64,000 nt of DNA from Desulfosporosinus metallidurans (GCF_001936615.1 NZ_MLBF01000006.1:1-64000); one strand, 5' to 3'. Positions 18,149-26,801 are shown, counted from the stretch's first letter. Notes: a model not told the origin generated them from the sequence alone. Made by a program: numbers and translations.

Positions 18149-19837
18149 CTACCTCCCTAGCATTTCCGTAATGGCTTTACCTGGTGGAATAATCGGCAAA
18201 ACATCTTCGTGTGGCGAGATTACAAAATTTAACAACACTGGCCCGGGATGTTTGATTGCCTCCATAATAGCACTGTGAACCTGTTCAGTAGAATCGACTT
18301 GGATTCCTCGAATTCCATATGCTTCCGCTAGTTTAAGAAAATTGGGGTTATCATCGAGTTGTATACTGCTGTACCGTTCGTCGCAAAACATCTTTTGCCA
18401 TTGGCGTACCATGCCCAGCACTCCGTTGTTCAAAAGTACTATTTTAATTGGAAGCTTATTATGGGCTATGGTGGCTAACTCCTGAATCGTCATTTGAAAG
18501 GAACCATCACCAGTGAACAAAAACACTAGATCGTCCGGACAAGCTATTTGCGCTCCAACTGCTGCAGGAAGGCCAAAGCCCATCGTTCCTAGTCCGCCAC
18601 TCGTTGTTAGTTTGCGGGTGTGCATAATTGGATAAAACTGGGCTACCCACATTTGGTGCTGTCCTACATCGGTTACGACAATCGTATCCTCACCGGCAAG
18701 TTCGCCAACACTTTCTATGACCATTTGCGGTGTAAGTCTGTCTCTGTCAAACCTATAAGGATAAGTGATCTTCCAAGCGTTCAATCTCTCCCACCAGTCA
18801 GTGAATTTGGGGACGCTGCAACCCACTAAGCCGTTTAACGCCTCTTCCAGAACTAAGCGAGCATCCCCGACGATGGGGATATGTGTTTTCACGACCTTGC
18901 CAATCTCTGCAGGATCAATATCAATATGAATGATTTTTGCGTTGGTTGCGAAGGTATGCCCTAAACCACTTGTCACACGATCATCGAACCGTACCCCCAC
19001 AGCAATTAGCAAATCACAATCATCCACGGCATAGTTCGCAGTCACGGTTCCGTGCATTCCAACCATACCTAATAGATTGGGATGATCAGAGGGCAAACAC
19101 CCTATCCCCATCAAAGTCGTGACCACCGGCAAACCAGCTTTTTCAGATAACTGCTTTAAGACTTCCCCGGCTTCGGCTGTGATAACCCCTCCTCCGGCAT
19201 AGATAACGGGCTTTTGTGATACTGAAAGTGCATTGAGTATTTCATTAATTTTTTCACCATCTACTCGGTCAAACACATGGTATCCATTTAATTTCATATC
19301 TGAAGAAATGGCCGCAACATCTTCTGCGGCTAAAATATCCTTTGGAAGATCGACGAGCACCGGTCCTGGTCGGCCAGTACGAGCAAGATAGAATGCTTCT
19401 TTGACAATCCGCGGAATCTCTCTGGCATCCTTAACCAAATAAGCGTGCTTAGTAATGGGCATGGTAATTCCTGTTATATCCGCTTCTTGAAAAGCATCTG
19501 TTCCCAGTAAAGATGTGGATACCTGCCCCGTCAAAACGACCATGGGAATAGAGTCTAAATAGGCATTGGCAATTCCCGTAACTAGATTCGTGGCTCCCGG
19601 ACCGGACGTAGCTAAGCATACTCCAACCTTCCCACTGACTCGGGCATAGCCATCAGCAGCATGCACCACCCCTTGTTCATGACGTCCCAATACATGTCGA
19701 ATGGGGCTATCCAATAAGGCATCATACAGGGCCAGTAATACCCCGCCCGGATATCCAAAGATGACGTCAACGCCTTCCTGTTCCAAGGCTTTTAATAAAA
19801 CGGTTGCCCCCGTCATTCCGATTTTTTCTCCACTCAT
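18149..19837 (-). CDS. ilvB: Acetolactate synthase large (catalytic) subunit
   Basis: A 562-residue ThDP enzyme making acetolactate or acetohydroxybutyrate. It has the catalytic Glu segment VIFGYPGGVLLALYDAL, RHEQGVVHAADGYAR, a central FAD-type domain, and the ThDP motif GDGSFQMTIQELATIAHNKL. The ATG at 19837 is chosen from GAGGGG with 7 nt spacing. It lies 18 nt after ilvE. Confidence 0.97.
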   Translation of the reverse strand: MSGEKIGMTGATVLLKALEQEGVDVIFGYPGGVLLALYDALLDSPIRHVLGRHEQGVVHAADGYARVSGKVGVCLATSGPGATNLVTGIANAYLDSIPMVVLTGQVSTSLLGTDAFQEADITGITMPITKHAYLVKDAREIPRIVKEAFYLARTGRPGPVLVDLPKDILAAEDVAAISSDMKLNGYHVFDRVDGEKINEILNALSVSQKPVIYAGGGVITAEAGEVLKQLSEKAGLPVVTTLMGIGCLPSDHPNLLGMVGMHGTVTANYAVDDCDLLIAVGVRFDDRVTSGLGHTFATNAKIIHIDIDPAEIGKVVKTHIPIVGDARLVLEEALNGLVGCSVPKFTDWWERLNAWKITYPYRFDRDRLTPQMVIESVGELAGEDTIVVTDVGQHQMWVAQFYPIMHTRKLTTSGGLGTMGFGLPAAVGAQIACPDDLVFLFTGDGSFQMTIQELATIAHNKLPIKIVLLNNGVLGMVRQWQKMFCDERYSSIQLDDNPNFLKLAEAYGIRGIQVDSTEQVHSAIMEAIKHPGPVLLNFVISPHEDVLPIIPPGKAITEMLGR

Positions 19838-19855
19838 GCCCACACCCCTCCTAAC

Positions 19856-20755
19856 TCATCTGGCCGTTGCACTCTCGACGCTGTAAATTTTCGGGCCATT
19901 GATAAGGGTAAGTGCCCTAAATTCAGCGAGTAGTTGCTTAAATATTGGTCCTGGAACTCCATCCCCAATTTCCCGTCCATCAACATCGATTACAGGAATT
20001 AATTCAGCAGCTGTACCTGTGAGAAAACACTCATCAGCAGTATACAAGTCGTGCCGTGTAAATAACTCTTCCGAAACCTTAATTCCCATTTCACTGGCGA
20101 TTTCAAGTGTAGAATTTCGGGTAACCCCTTCAAGAATTCCAACTGAGCGAGGCGGGGTCATCAATACTCCATTCCGATAAATAAAGATGTTGTCTCCCGT
20201 ACCTTCAGTCACATACCCCTCTTGATTAAGAAGAACTCCTTCCATAGCACCGGACAGATTGGCCTCTATTTTCGCCAGGATATTATTCAGATAATTAAGC
20301 GACTTAATCCTTGGGCTCAGGGTATCTGGATTATTTCTCCGGATAGCCACTGTTTTGACTGCCAATCCATGTTCATACGTGCTTTGTTCAAAGAGCTTTA
20401 TTTGATCCGCAATACAATATATTGCAGCCTGTGGACATTTGTTGGGATCAAGCCCCAAGTCCCCCTTACCTCGGGAAACCACCAAGCGAATATAAGCATC
20501 CTTTAAACCGTTTCTGCGCAGCGTCTCCAATATGATCTCCTGCATCTGATCTTTGGTTATACCAATTGTTAATCTAATCGACTTCGCTGACTCATAGAGG
20601 CGTTTCAAATGTTCGTCTAATTTAAACACTCGGCCATGATACGCACGAATCCCTTCGAATATTCCGTCTCCGTATAAAAAACCATGGTCGAAAACCGAAA
20701 CTTTTGCCTCTTCCTCTGGAACGAATACACCATTGCAGTAAATTTTAAGCCCCAT
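19856..20755 (-). CDS. ilvE: Branched-chain amino acid aminotransferase
   Basis: A 299-residue class IV PLP aminotransferase. It starts at ATG 20755 (AAAGGGG upstream) with YCNGVFVPEEEAKVSVFDHG, keeps the PLP Lys in SPRIKSLNYLNNILAK, and has the EGTGDNIF and FLTGTAAELIPV motifs. The open frame extends about 98 codons further upstream, but that part is the riboswitch leader and not protein. It is the first gene of the ilv-leu operon. D-amino-acid or aminodeoxychorismate activity is less likely given context. Confidence 0.95.
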   Translation of the reverse strand: MGLKIYCNGVFVPEEEAKVSVFDHGFLYGDGIFEGIRAYHGRVFKLDEHLKRLYESAKSIRLTIGITKDQMQEIILETLRRNGLKDAYIRLVVSRGKGDLGLDPNKCPQAAIYCIADQIKLFEQSTYEHGLAVKTVAIRRNNPDTLSPRIKSLNYLNNILAKIEANLSGAMEGVLLNQEGYVTEGTGDNIFIYRNGVLMTPPRSVGILEGVTRNSTLEIASEMGIKVSEELFTRHDLYTADECFLTGTAAELIPVIDVDGREIGDGVPGPIFKQLLAEFRALTLINGPKIYSVESATAR

Positions 20756-20784
20756 TTGATCTACCCCTTTCTCGATAAAATCTG

Positions 20785-20935
20785 AATAAAACAAAAACCC
20801 TAAGCTTAGTCCCCTAATAACGTGGAACTTTCCGCTTGGGTTTTTTCCACCCACGGTGTAAATCCGATTTGGATTCTGTACCGCTTGGACCAGACAGGGA
20901 TCTTTCCCTCGGAACCCTAGGTACACTTCCGCTTG
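20785..20935 (-). promoter_or_regulatory. ykkC-class riboswitch, probably ppGpp type (subtype 2a), with terminator
   Basis: The minus strand contains the ykkC hallmark CTAGGGTTCCG (within 20906-20922) and CTGTCTGGTCC (20887-20897) separated by a short hairpin. A second domain follows, then a terminator-like stem (CCCAAGC / GCTTAGGG) ending in TTTTTGTTTT near 20790. Class 2a of this RNA family senses ppGpp and typically precedes branched-chain amino acid genes; class 1 senses guanidine and 2b senses PRPP. Placement directly ahead of ilvE supports 2a, but the ligand is inferred from context. Confidence 0.8.
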
Positions 20936-20971
20936 TGTTCTATTACATTCAAAAATGTTAACGATGTGTAT

Positions 20972-21001
20972 ATGATACAGGAATTCATTCCCCACTGTCA
21001 A
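20972..21001 (-). promoter_or_regulatory. Promoter of the ilv-leu operon
   Basis: On the minus strand TTGACA (21001-20996) and TATCAT (20977-20972) are separated by 18 nt, upstream of the riboswitch. Confidence 0.75.
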
Positions 21002-21042
21002 CCCTATTTGCAACCAATATACGAAATTTCTCAAATACTCTC

Positions 21043-21072
21043 TTGTCAAAGCTAGCTAAAACGAGGTATAAT
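21043..21072 (+). promoter_or_regulatory. Promoter of hom-thrB
   Basis: TTGTCA (21043-21048) and TATAAT (21067-21072) are 18 nt apart, about 50 nt upstream of the hom start and divergent from the ilv promoter. Confidence 0.75.
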
Positions 21073-21120
21073 GTCCACTATGTAAACACATTTGTACGTT
21101 AAGAGAGGAGTTGTCTTCCA

Positions 21121-22416
21121 TTGCCAATTCAAATAGGAATATTAGGCTTAGGTACAGTGGGTACCGGAGTAGTGAAGATACTACAGCAAAATGCCGAAGC
21201 TATACAAACTCGTACACATTGCGAAATTAACATCAAAGGAATTCTGGACCGCGATCTGCACCGAGAACGCGAAGTTAGCGGAGACTTTATCCTCACTGAT
21301 CAACCGGAGAAGATTCTTCAAGATCCGGAAATCGATATTATTGTGGAAGTCATGGGCGGAATCGAACCCGCTCGCACGTTTATTTTAGAAGCCTTCCAAC
21401 ATGGTAAACATGTGGTAACCGCGAATAAAGATTTATTAGCTCTTCACGGTCATGAACTTTTAGATGCCGCGGATAAAGCGGGCAAGGAACTCCACTTTGA
21501 AGCCAGTGTTGGAGGCGGAATTCCCATCATTGCAACCCTGAAAGAGTCCCTCGTCGCTAATCGGATTACCGCTTTAATCGGGATTATTAATGGAACAACC
21601 AACTATATTTTGACGGCTATGGCTGACCAGGGACGGGATTATGCTGAGGTCCTGGCGGAAGCCCAACAGTTAGGGTATGCCGAAGCCGACCCTTCATCCG
21701 ATGTCGACGGCTTGGATGCTGCACGTAAACTTGCCATTCTTTCCTCCATTGCCTTTAATTCACGCGTAGCCCTAAATGACGTATTTGTAGAAGGGATCTC
21801 TAGAATTACACGTGAAGATCTAGCCTATGCTGCCGAGCTAGGCTGTACTATAAAATTATTAGCGATTGCTAAACATCAAGAGGAAGGGATCGAAGTTCGC
21901 GTTCATCCCGCGATCTTACCTTTAACCCACCCTCTCGCTTCTGTAAACGGTGTTTATAACGCCATTTTTGTCATTGGAGATGCCGTTGGGGAAACAATGT
22001 ATTATGGTCGAGGAGCTGGTTCTCTCCCCACAGGAAGTGCGATTGTCTCTGATGTCATGCGGATCGTCAACAACATTCAGGCAAACTCCACCTCTCCTAG
22101 TAATTGCACCTGTTACCTTGAGCTTCCCCTTAAGGCAGCCTCAGATTTCCATACCGCTTTCTATATTCGCTTACTTGTCAAAGACGAGCCTCGTGTGCTT
22201 GCCACTCTGGCCTTACTTTTCGCCGAAGCCAATATTAGCTTTGCCTCCATCATCCAAAAACCGCGTGGTCACCATCAAGCTGAGATTGTCCTTGTGACCC
22301 ATCCCTGTCGTGAGGGGTCACTTCAAGAGGCCTTAGATTCTGTCAAAGCGTATAGCAAGGTGCTTACGATTCAAAATGTGATTCGCTTTGAAAGCGGACA
22401 GGGCGAAAACCCATGA
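21121..22416 (+). CDS. hom: Homoserine dehydrogenase
   Basis: A 431-residue NAD(P)H enzyme turning aspartate semialdehyde into homoserine. It has an N-terminal Rossmann IGILGLGTVGTGVVKIL, HVVTANKDLLA, the signature GIINGTTNYIL and EADPSSDVDGLDAARKLAIL, and a C-terminal ACT domain (about 350-430). It starts at TTG with GAGAGGAG upstream. thrB overlaps its end by 4 nt. Confidence 0.97.
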   Translation: MPIQIGILGLGTVGTGVVKILQQNAEAIQTRTHCEINIKGILDRDLHREREVSGDFILTDQPEKILQDPEIDIIVEVMGGIEPARTFILEAFQHGKHVVTANKDLLALHGHELLDAADKAGKELHFEASVGGGIPIIATLKESLVANRITALIGIINGTTNYILTAMADQGRDYAEVLAEAQQLGYAEADPSSDVDGLDAARKLAILSSIAFNSRVALNDVFVEGISRITREDLAYAAELGCTIKLLAIAKHQEEGIEVRVHPAILPLTHPLASVNGVYNAIFVIGDAVGETMYYGRGAGSLPTGSAIVSDVMRIVNNIQANSTSPSNCTCYLELPLKAASDFHTAFYIRLLVKDEPRVLATLALLFAEANISFASIIQKPRGHHQAEIVLVTHPCREGSLQEALDSVKAYSKVLTIQNVIRFESGQGENP

Positions 22417-23306
22417 TTCGGGTTAAGATACCAGCGACATCGGCCAATCTAGGACCTGGTTTTGATTGTTTGGGGATGGCGCTACAACTACACAATACAA
22501 TAACGGTTGAGCCCGAGCAACCGTTTCAGATAACTCTAACCGGGTCTTATCACGACGGGATTCCGGTCGATGAAAGCAACCTTGTCTGGCAAACAATGTG
22601 CCGTTTTTGGGAACTTCTCCACTACCCTACTCCCTCCGTCGCCTTAACGCTTGAAAACAATATACCTCCTTCTCGGGGCTTAGGAAGCAGTTCCGCTGCT
22701 ATTGTCGGGGGACTGGTGGCCGCTAATACTTTAGCAGGTTCACCGTATTCGAAGTACGAATTGCTCCAAGTTGCGAATGCCCTGGAAGGCCATCCTGATA
22801 ATGTTACTCCTGCTTTGTATGGGGGGGTTACACTCTCAATACCTACAAATGGTGGCATGCTTCCCCGCGTTCTGTCCCAAGAGCCAAATCTTAAAGCGGT
22901 TGTTGTGATTCCCAACACCCTCTTGAGCACATCCAAAGCTCGGGGAATATTACCCCCAAGCGTTTCTCGCAAGGATGCCGTTTTTAATATCTCCCATGTT
23001 GGATTACTTATTGAAGCCTTTATTCGAGAAGAATATTCCCTCTTAAAAGAAGGAATGCGTGACGTACTTCACCAAAATCAACGCGCCATGCTCATTCACG
23101 GCCTGCTCGAAACCTTAGAAGCGGCCCTTGAAGCTGGGGCTTATGGAGCTGCTCTTAGTGGTTCTGGCCCTACGCTTTTGGCACTTACTAAACCGGAATT
23201 AGAACAGAACGTTGCTCAGAGTATGCTCGATATTTTCAAAAACCACGACGTTCGCGCTCAAGCGTATGTATTATGCATAGATTCTAAAGGAGCACAAGTG
23301 ATTTAA
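22413..23306 (+). CDS. thrB: Homoserine kinase
   Basis: A 297-residue GHMP kinase phosphorylating homoserine for threonine synthesis. It begins with IPATSANLGPGFDCLGMAL, has the ATP loop PPSRGLGSSSAAIVGG and the C-terminal YGAALSGSGPTLLAL. The start codon overlaps the hom stop (ATGA). No thrC is in this operon; a terminator follows about 70 nt after the stop. Confidence 0.97.
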   Translation: MIRVKIPATSANLGPGFDCLGMALQLHNTITVEPEQPFQITLTGSYHDGIPVDESNLVWQTMCRFWELLHYPTPSVALTLENNIPPSRGLGSSSAAIVGGLVAANTLAGSPYSKYELLQVANALEGHPDNVTPALYGGVTLSIPTNGGMLPRVLSQEPNLKAVVVIPNTLLSTSKARGILPPSVSRKDAVFNISHVGLLIEAFIREEYSLLKEGMRDVLHQNQRAMLIHGLLETLEAALEAGAYGAALSGSGPTLLALTKPELEQNVAQSMLDIFKNHDVRAQAYVLCIDSKGAQVI

Positions 23307-23374
23307 TCATCATAATCTTGGATGCTCCTGTCCAAATAGGTATACATTGAATTTTCCTCTCCCTACAACCATGA

Positions 23375-23420
23375 GGAAGCCATCTCCTGCTTTGATTTTG
23401 CATGAGATGGCTTTTCCTTT
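23375..23420 (+). terminator. Terminator of hom-thrB
   Basis: AAGCCATCTC (23377-23386) pairs with GAGATGGCTT (23404-23413), followed by TTCCTTTTAA. Confidence 0.85.
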
Positions 23421-23451
23421 TAACGCCAAACAACATGGTTGGTTAGCTTGT

Positions 23452-23480
23452 AACACTTTAGAAAACTTGGACATATCCTA
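23452..23480 (+). promoter_or_regulatory. Sigma-K-like sporulation promoter, copy 1
   Basis: AAC (23452-23454), 17 nt, CATATCCTA (23472-23480) fits the mother-cell sigma-K pattern mAC-N16/17-CATA-N3-TA. The same box at the same spacing precedes four other genes in this region. Confidence 0.55.
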
Positions 23481-23568
23481 TAATATAAATAATCATTAAT
23501 GGTACTCCAAAATTTCTTATCTTATATCGCCACGTTTGTGGTAGATGAAAAAGAAGGAGCTCAACCAT

Positions 23569-23988
23569 ATGCTATTTCAATCATCATTTGGAGTTCCGTT
23601 TAGTTCTGTTAACCCAATAGTAGGTCTATTTAACTCTCATCCCATTGGTACACGCTTGGGAATAGGAACAGATTCAAGTTTTTGGGTTGGCAACTTTGGT
23701 GGAATTAGAGATTGTGTTGCAATATTGACCAACGCTCAACTGTTTGCCAACATGGGAAAACCAATTGATGGAATCCGCCCACTAGTCCGAATCCCAATCG
23801 GACAGATTACGTTTGTGTCCCTCAACAACGAAAGAAATGAAAACAACGAAAGAAACGAGAACAACGAAAGAAACGAGAACAACGAAAGAAACGAGAACAA
23901 CGAAAGAAACGAGAACAACGAAAGAAACGAGAACAACAAAAGAAACGAGAACAACGAAAGAAACGAGAACAGAAATAACAGAAGATAA
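23569..23988 (+). CDS. Low-complexity protein with Asn-Glu-Arg repeats, probable spore-surface protein
   Basis: A 139-residue protein of unknown family. The globular part (about residues 20-80) contains IGTRLGIGTDSSFWVG, GKPIDGIRP and VRIPIGQITFVS and is clearly paralogous to the next gene. The C-terminal third is about eight copies of a six-residue NERNEN unit encoded by an 18-bp DNA repeat, giving a hydrophilic charged tail. No signal peptide is seen. The ATG at 23569 is chosen because GAAGGAG lies just upstream, within the longer frame. The sigma-K-like promoter and CotH neighbourhood suggest a coat or exosporium role; this is inference. Confidence 0.6.
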   Translation: MLFQSSFGVPFSSVNPIVGLFNSHPIGTRLGIGTDSSFWVGNFGGIRDCVAILTNAQLFANMGKPIDGIRPLVRIPIGQITFVSLNNERNENNERNENNERNENNERNENNERNENNERNENNKRNENNERNENRNNRR

Positions 23989-24007
23989 CAAAGCATTGTA
24001 ATCAGTC

Positions 24008-24036
24008 GGCCTAGGTGCATATGCCTAGGCCTTTCT
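24008..24036 (+). terminator. CCTAGG-type terminator, copy 1
   Basis: GGCCTAGG (24008-24015) and CCTAGGCC (24024-24031) form a perfect stem followed by TTTCTC. Two near-identical hairpins follow other low-complexity genes at 24923 and 31928. Confidence 0.8.
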
Positions 24037-24115
24037 CACTGTTTCCACCTCTGAATGCGATGAATGATTTTTTTATATTATAGTGAACAGTCATGGGGAA
24101 GGTGGCCAACCTTGT

Positions 24116-24144
24116 AACACTTTAGAAAACTTGTACATAGCTTA
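24116..24144 (+). promoter_or_regulatory. Sigma-K-like sporulation promoter, copy 2
   Basis: AAC, 17 nt, CATAGCTTA (24136-24144). The surrounding 100 nt is a diverged copy of the region upstream of the preceding paralog, but the boxes are kept. Confidence 0.55.
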
Positions 24145-24232
24145 TATAAATAAATACTTACCAACGGTACTCTCAAATTTCTTATCTTATATCGCCACGC
24201 TTGTGGTAGATAAAAAAAAGGGGATCAACCAT

Positions 24233-24562
24233 ATGTCATTTGAGTCACCATTTGGGTCACCATTTAGATCACCAGTTGAATCACCATTTGGGTCACCATT
24301 TAGATCACCAGTTGAATCACCATTCAAAGCACTTTCTAATCCTGCTCCCCCACGTGTAGGTTTATCAAGCTCTTATTCAATTGGTACACGTTTGGGAATA
24401 GGTACGGATTCAAGTTTTTGGGTTGGCAGCTTTGGTGGAATACAAGATGGAGTTGCATTATTGATCAACGCTCAACTGTTTGCCAATGTTGGAAAACCAA
24501 TTGATGGAATCCGCCCCGTCGTCCGAATCCCAATCAAACAGATTACGTTTGTATCCCAATAA
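24233..24562 (+). CDS. Paralog of the preceding protein with ESPFGSPFRSPV repeats
   Basis: A 109-residue protein. The N-terminus is two and a half copies of a 12-residue unit ESPFGSPFRSPV encoded by a 36-bp direct repeat (24241-24330). The rest repeats the globular domain of the upstream gene (IGTRLGIGTDSSFWVG, AQLFANVGKPIDGIRP). Here the variable tail is at the N-terminus instead of the C-terminus. The ATG at 24233 follows AAAAGGGG; the longer frame from 24083 runs through the promoter and is rejected. Ser-Pro-rich repeats would be potential targets for the CotH kinase encoded nearby, but that is speculative. Confidence 0.6.
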   Translation: MSFESPFGSPFRSPVESPFGSPFRSPVESPFKALSNPAPPRVGLSSSYSIGTRLGIGTDSSFWVGSFGGIQDGVALLINAQLFANVGKPIDGIRPVVRIPIKQITFVSQ

Positions 24563-24603
24563 TATTCGAGCAAAGGGGCTGTAAACTCTCTACTCCTTCA
24601 ATG

Positions 24604-24632
24604 AACACCCAATGGACATGTTGCATAAGATA
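24604..24632 (+). promoter_or_regulatory. Sigma-K-like sporulation promoter, copy 3
   Basis: AAC, 17 nt, CATAAGATA (24624-24632), 55 nt upstream of the next small gene. Confidence 0.5.
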
Positions 24633-24686
24633 TATCAGACAACCTCCACTCTCTTACGAATATCTTTAAAAAGGAGGTGAAACAAT

Positions 24687-24875
24687 ATGCCCGAACGTTT
24701 CCTTAATATTGCAATCGTAATAGAGTTAGCGGTAATTATAGTCTTATTCTTCGTATGCGAACTCAATGGAAATACTGATAACACCGATAATACTGATAAT
24801 ATTGATAATAATGGGCGTAGTGATAATAATAATAGTTATAAGAACTATAAAAATTATATCGAATGGAATAATTAA
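24687..24875 (+). CDS. Small membrane protein with Asn/Asp-rich tail
   Basis: A 62-residue protein. One hydrophobic helix (about residues 7-25, IAIVIELAVIIVLFFV) is followed by an Asn/Asp/Thr-rich tail of degenerate NTD repeats and a Tyr/Asn-rich end. A strong AAAGGAGGTGA ribosome site lies 7-8 nt before the ATG, so it is certainly translated. It has its own sigma-K-like box and its own CCTAGG terminator, matching its neighbours. A single-helix anchor with a polar repeat tail suits a spore membrane or coat assembly factor; the function is unknown. Confidence 0.65.
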   Translation: MPERFLNIAIVIELAVIIVLFFVCELNGNTDNTDNTDNIDNNGRSDNNNSYKNYKNYIEWNN

Positions 24876-24922
24876 TTAGACGGACTAGCAAATGAGCTTT
24901 TCCACCAATTCAACGTGGTGTT

Positions 24923-24956
24923 AGCCTAGGTGTATATATGCCTAGGCCTTTTTCTC
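24923..24956 (+). terminator. CCTAGG-type terminator, copy 2
   Basis: AGCCTAGG and CCTAGGCC arms enclose GTGTATATATG and are followed by TTTTTCTC. Confidence 0.8.
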
Positions 24957-25011
24957 AGATCAACCCGGTGAAAACGATATTAATTAAGGCAGAAAAAGAG
25001 GACATAGATAT

Positions 25012-25048
25012 AACAAGGGTAGGATTTCTTCTACCCTTGTTATTTTCC
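25012..25048. terminator. Terminator-like hairpin before the first ArsB-like permease
   Basis: AACAAGGGTAG (25012-25022) and CTACCCTTGTT (25031-25041) form a perfect 11-bp stem followed by ATTTTCC. It lies in a convergent interval and could serve both strands. Confidence 0.65.
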
Positions 25049-25112
25049 TAATTCCCTTCTCCTTCCGTGAACACCCAATAGATGTTTGAATTAGCTCTAT
25101 TAGACATTCGCA

Positions 25113-26555
25113 TTAGAAGAATAGCCACTCTACCCAAAAATAAAGGCTTAGTAAACTAATGATTAGCCCTATGGGAATTACCATAATGGTTACTTTCAAA
25201 CTATCTGCCCAACTGATCCTAATCCCGTTTTTCTTTAGCTGGAACATCCAAATGAGTGATGCCAGGGTTCCCATCGGGGTAATCAATGAGCCGATATCCG
25301 CCCCTAGAATGTTTGCCAAATAGGCGATATGCAACGTTTGTATATCCAGCCCCATTCCTGTAAGGGTGAAGGCCCCAATCATGGTCGATGGAATATTATT
25401 GAATAAATTAGACATCACCGTAAGCAAACCGCCACTGATCAAACAAGCGCTCAAATGGTTAGCTGATATAGGTCCTCGAAGAAGTTTGACAAGCACTCCG
25501 GTTAAACCGCTATTGTAAAGGACGAAAACGACAACATAGATACTAAAGGCGAATAAAATGAAATGCCAAGGCGTTTTTTTTACAATATCGTGCGGTCCTA
25601 CTCCTTTCCGGTACCATCTATACCCAATGAGCAATAGGGCACCGAAGACGCCGATCCATTCGATAGGGATACCCAAGCTCGCGCCTAAAAACAGACCGCC
25701 TCTAATCAGAACGACAATAGCGATGCAAACCTTGAACATAGACATGTCGATAACAGGTGAATGAATAGCGTTGTCCGCAATTAGGTGAAGATGACGAGGG
25801 TGAGCTTTGTCCTCTATTAGGTGAAGATGACGAAGATGAGCTTTGTCCTCTAATGAATGACGAGGGATGGATGAGGGGGAGTCGGAGTATTTTTCGTCAA
25901 TATTGGAAGCCGGAAGAACCATGATTCTTTTCGGAATATCCTGACGAAAGTAATAAAACAGGAGCAATGAAATAGTGGTGATACCCACCATCGAGGGAAC
26001 AATCATCATAGCCACATACGCATTCAAATCCATCCCGACAATTTTAAGGGCGATCAGGTTGGCGAGATTACTTACAGCAATTGGCGCACTAGAGGCGATA
26101 GATATCATTGCCCCGGAAAAAAGATAAGGGAATTGTTGATTTTCTTTAAGTTTTAAAATGGTGACGATATTAATGATAATTGGGGTGGCGATGAGGATGC
26201 TTCCGTCATTGTTGAAAAACAGGGTCATGAGGAAACAAAGCAGATTAATATACCAGTAGAGCAAAACGCCTGAACCGTTGGCTCGGTTCACTAGGTTAAT
26301 GGCAGCCAAGCGAAAAAAACCGATACTGTCAAGGACAATGGACATCACGCAAGTAGACAGTATAGTAATTGAAGCCCCGCTTACAATCCCTAGTATTTTG
26401 AATATATCACTCAAAGGAACGATTCCGGCGAGGAAAATGAATATAGCACAAATAGAAGGGGGGATGGATTCATTAACGCCATGAGGCTTCCAAAGGAGAA
26501 ACAAAACCATTAGGATAAAAATAGTTAACGTGAATAGGGTTGTGAAATCAAACAT
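25113..26555 (-). CDS. ArsB/NhaD-superfamily permease 1, with His-rich central loop
   Basis: A 480-residue, roughly 11-12-helix permease. ArsB-family hallmarks are FFNNDGSILIATPI (about residue 112), LFNNIPSTMIGAFTL and GADIGSLITPMGTLASLIW. Family members export arsenite or other anions or exchange ions; no ars genes are nearby. Between the two halves, about residues 225-272, sits an inserted soluble loop with two copies of EDKAH(L/P)RHLHLI, rich in His, encoded by a DNA repeat. A 56-codon membrane microprotein overlaps its start by 31 nt. A second, similar permease lies 0.8 kb away. The substrate is unknown. Confidence 0.75.
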   Translation of the reverse strand: MFDFTTLFTLTIFILMVLFLLWKPHGVNESIPPSICAIFIFLAGIVPLSDIFKILGIVSGASITILSTCVMSIVLDSIGFFRLAAINLVNRANGSGVLLYWYINLLCFLMTLFFNNDGSILIATPIIINIVTILKLKENQQFPYLFSGAMISIASSAPIAVSNLANLIALKIVGMDLNAYVAMMIVPSMVGITTISLLLFYYFRQDIPKRIMVLPASNIDEKYSDSPSSIPRHSLEDKAHLRHLHLIEDKAHPRHLHLIADNAIHSPVIDMSMFKVCIAIVVLIRGGLFLGASLGIPIEWIGVFGALLLIGYRWYRKGVGPHDIVKKTPWHFILFAFSIYVVVFVLYNSGLTGVLVKLLRGPISANHLSACLISGGLLTVMSNLFNNIPSTMIGAFTLTGMGLDIQTLHIAYLANILGADIGSLITPMGTLASLIWMFQLKKNGIRISWADSLKVTIMVIPIGLIISLLSLYFWVEWLFF

Positions 26556-26695
26556 CCAGCCACGCCCTCAACGTTTAGGGAAGGATCCCTTGGAACTGCA
26601 ATTTCCTCTTCCAAGACGGAATTATGGGGAACCGGAGGTTTCAACAGCCAATATAAGAAGCAACCGCTAATGATCATTAAAGAACCCATGAACAT
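26525..26695 (-). CDS. 56-aa single-helix microprotein coupled to permease 1
   Basis: Starts at ATG 26695, 7 nt after AAAGGAGG. The first 18 residues form a transmembrane helix ending in LYWLLKPP, then a polar tail follows. It overlaps the permease start, so the two are translationally coupled. Another 56-residue microprotein, with LYFLLKPP at the same position, precedes the second permease. The pairing suggests a permease subunit or assembly factor. The longer in-frame extension upstream of 26695 is rejected because the ribosome site sits inside it. Confidence 0.7.
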   Translation of the reverse strand: MFMGSLMIISGCFLYWLLKPPVPHNSVLEEEIAVPRDPSLNVEGVAGCLISQPYSR

Positions 26696-26772
26696 ATTTT
26701 TTCCTCCTTTTCCGAAGAATTTCAAGTAATTTCTTTTTGTTTTGCTTTCGTTCAACTTAGATTTTTCTACAT

Positions 26773-26801
26773 TATAATATGTATTTAGGGACAACTCGGT
26801 G
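26773..26801 (-). promoter_or_regulatory. Sigma-K-like promoter of microprotein 1 / permease 1
   Basis: On the minus strand CAC (26801-26799), 17 nt, CATATTATA (26781-26773), the same spacing as the boxes of the low-complexity genes. Confidence 0.5.

Noticed and set aside
20756..21049. N-terminal extension of IlvE by about 98 codons
   Set aside because: The region contains promoter, riboswitch and terminator; the real ribosome site lies at 20762-20768 before ATG 20755.
23736..24020. Minus-strand Phe/Leu/Ser-rich ORFs over the NERNEN repeat
   Set aside because: Antisense artefacts of an 18-bp repeat; they overlap a terminator.
24083..24232. Upstream extension of the second paralog
   Set aside because: It runs through the sigma-K-like promoter and the duplicated non-coding leader; AAAAGGGG precedes ATG 24233.
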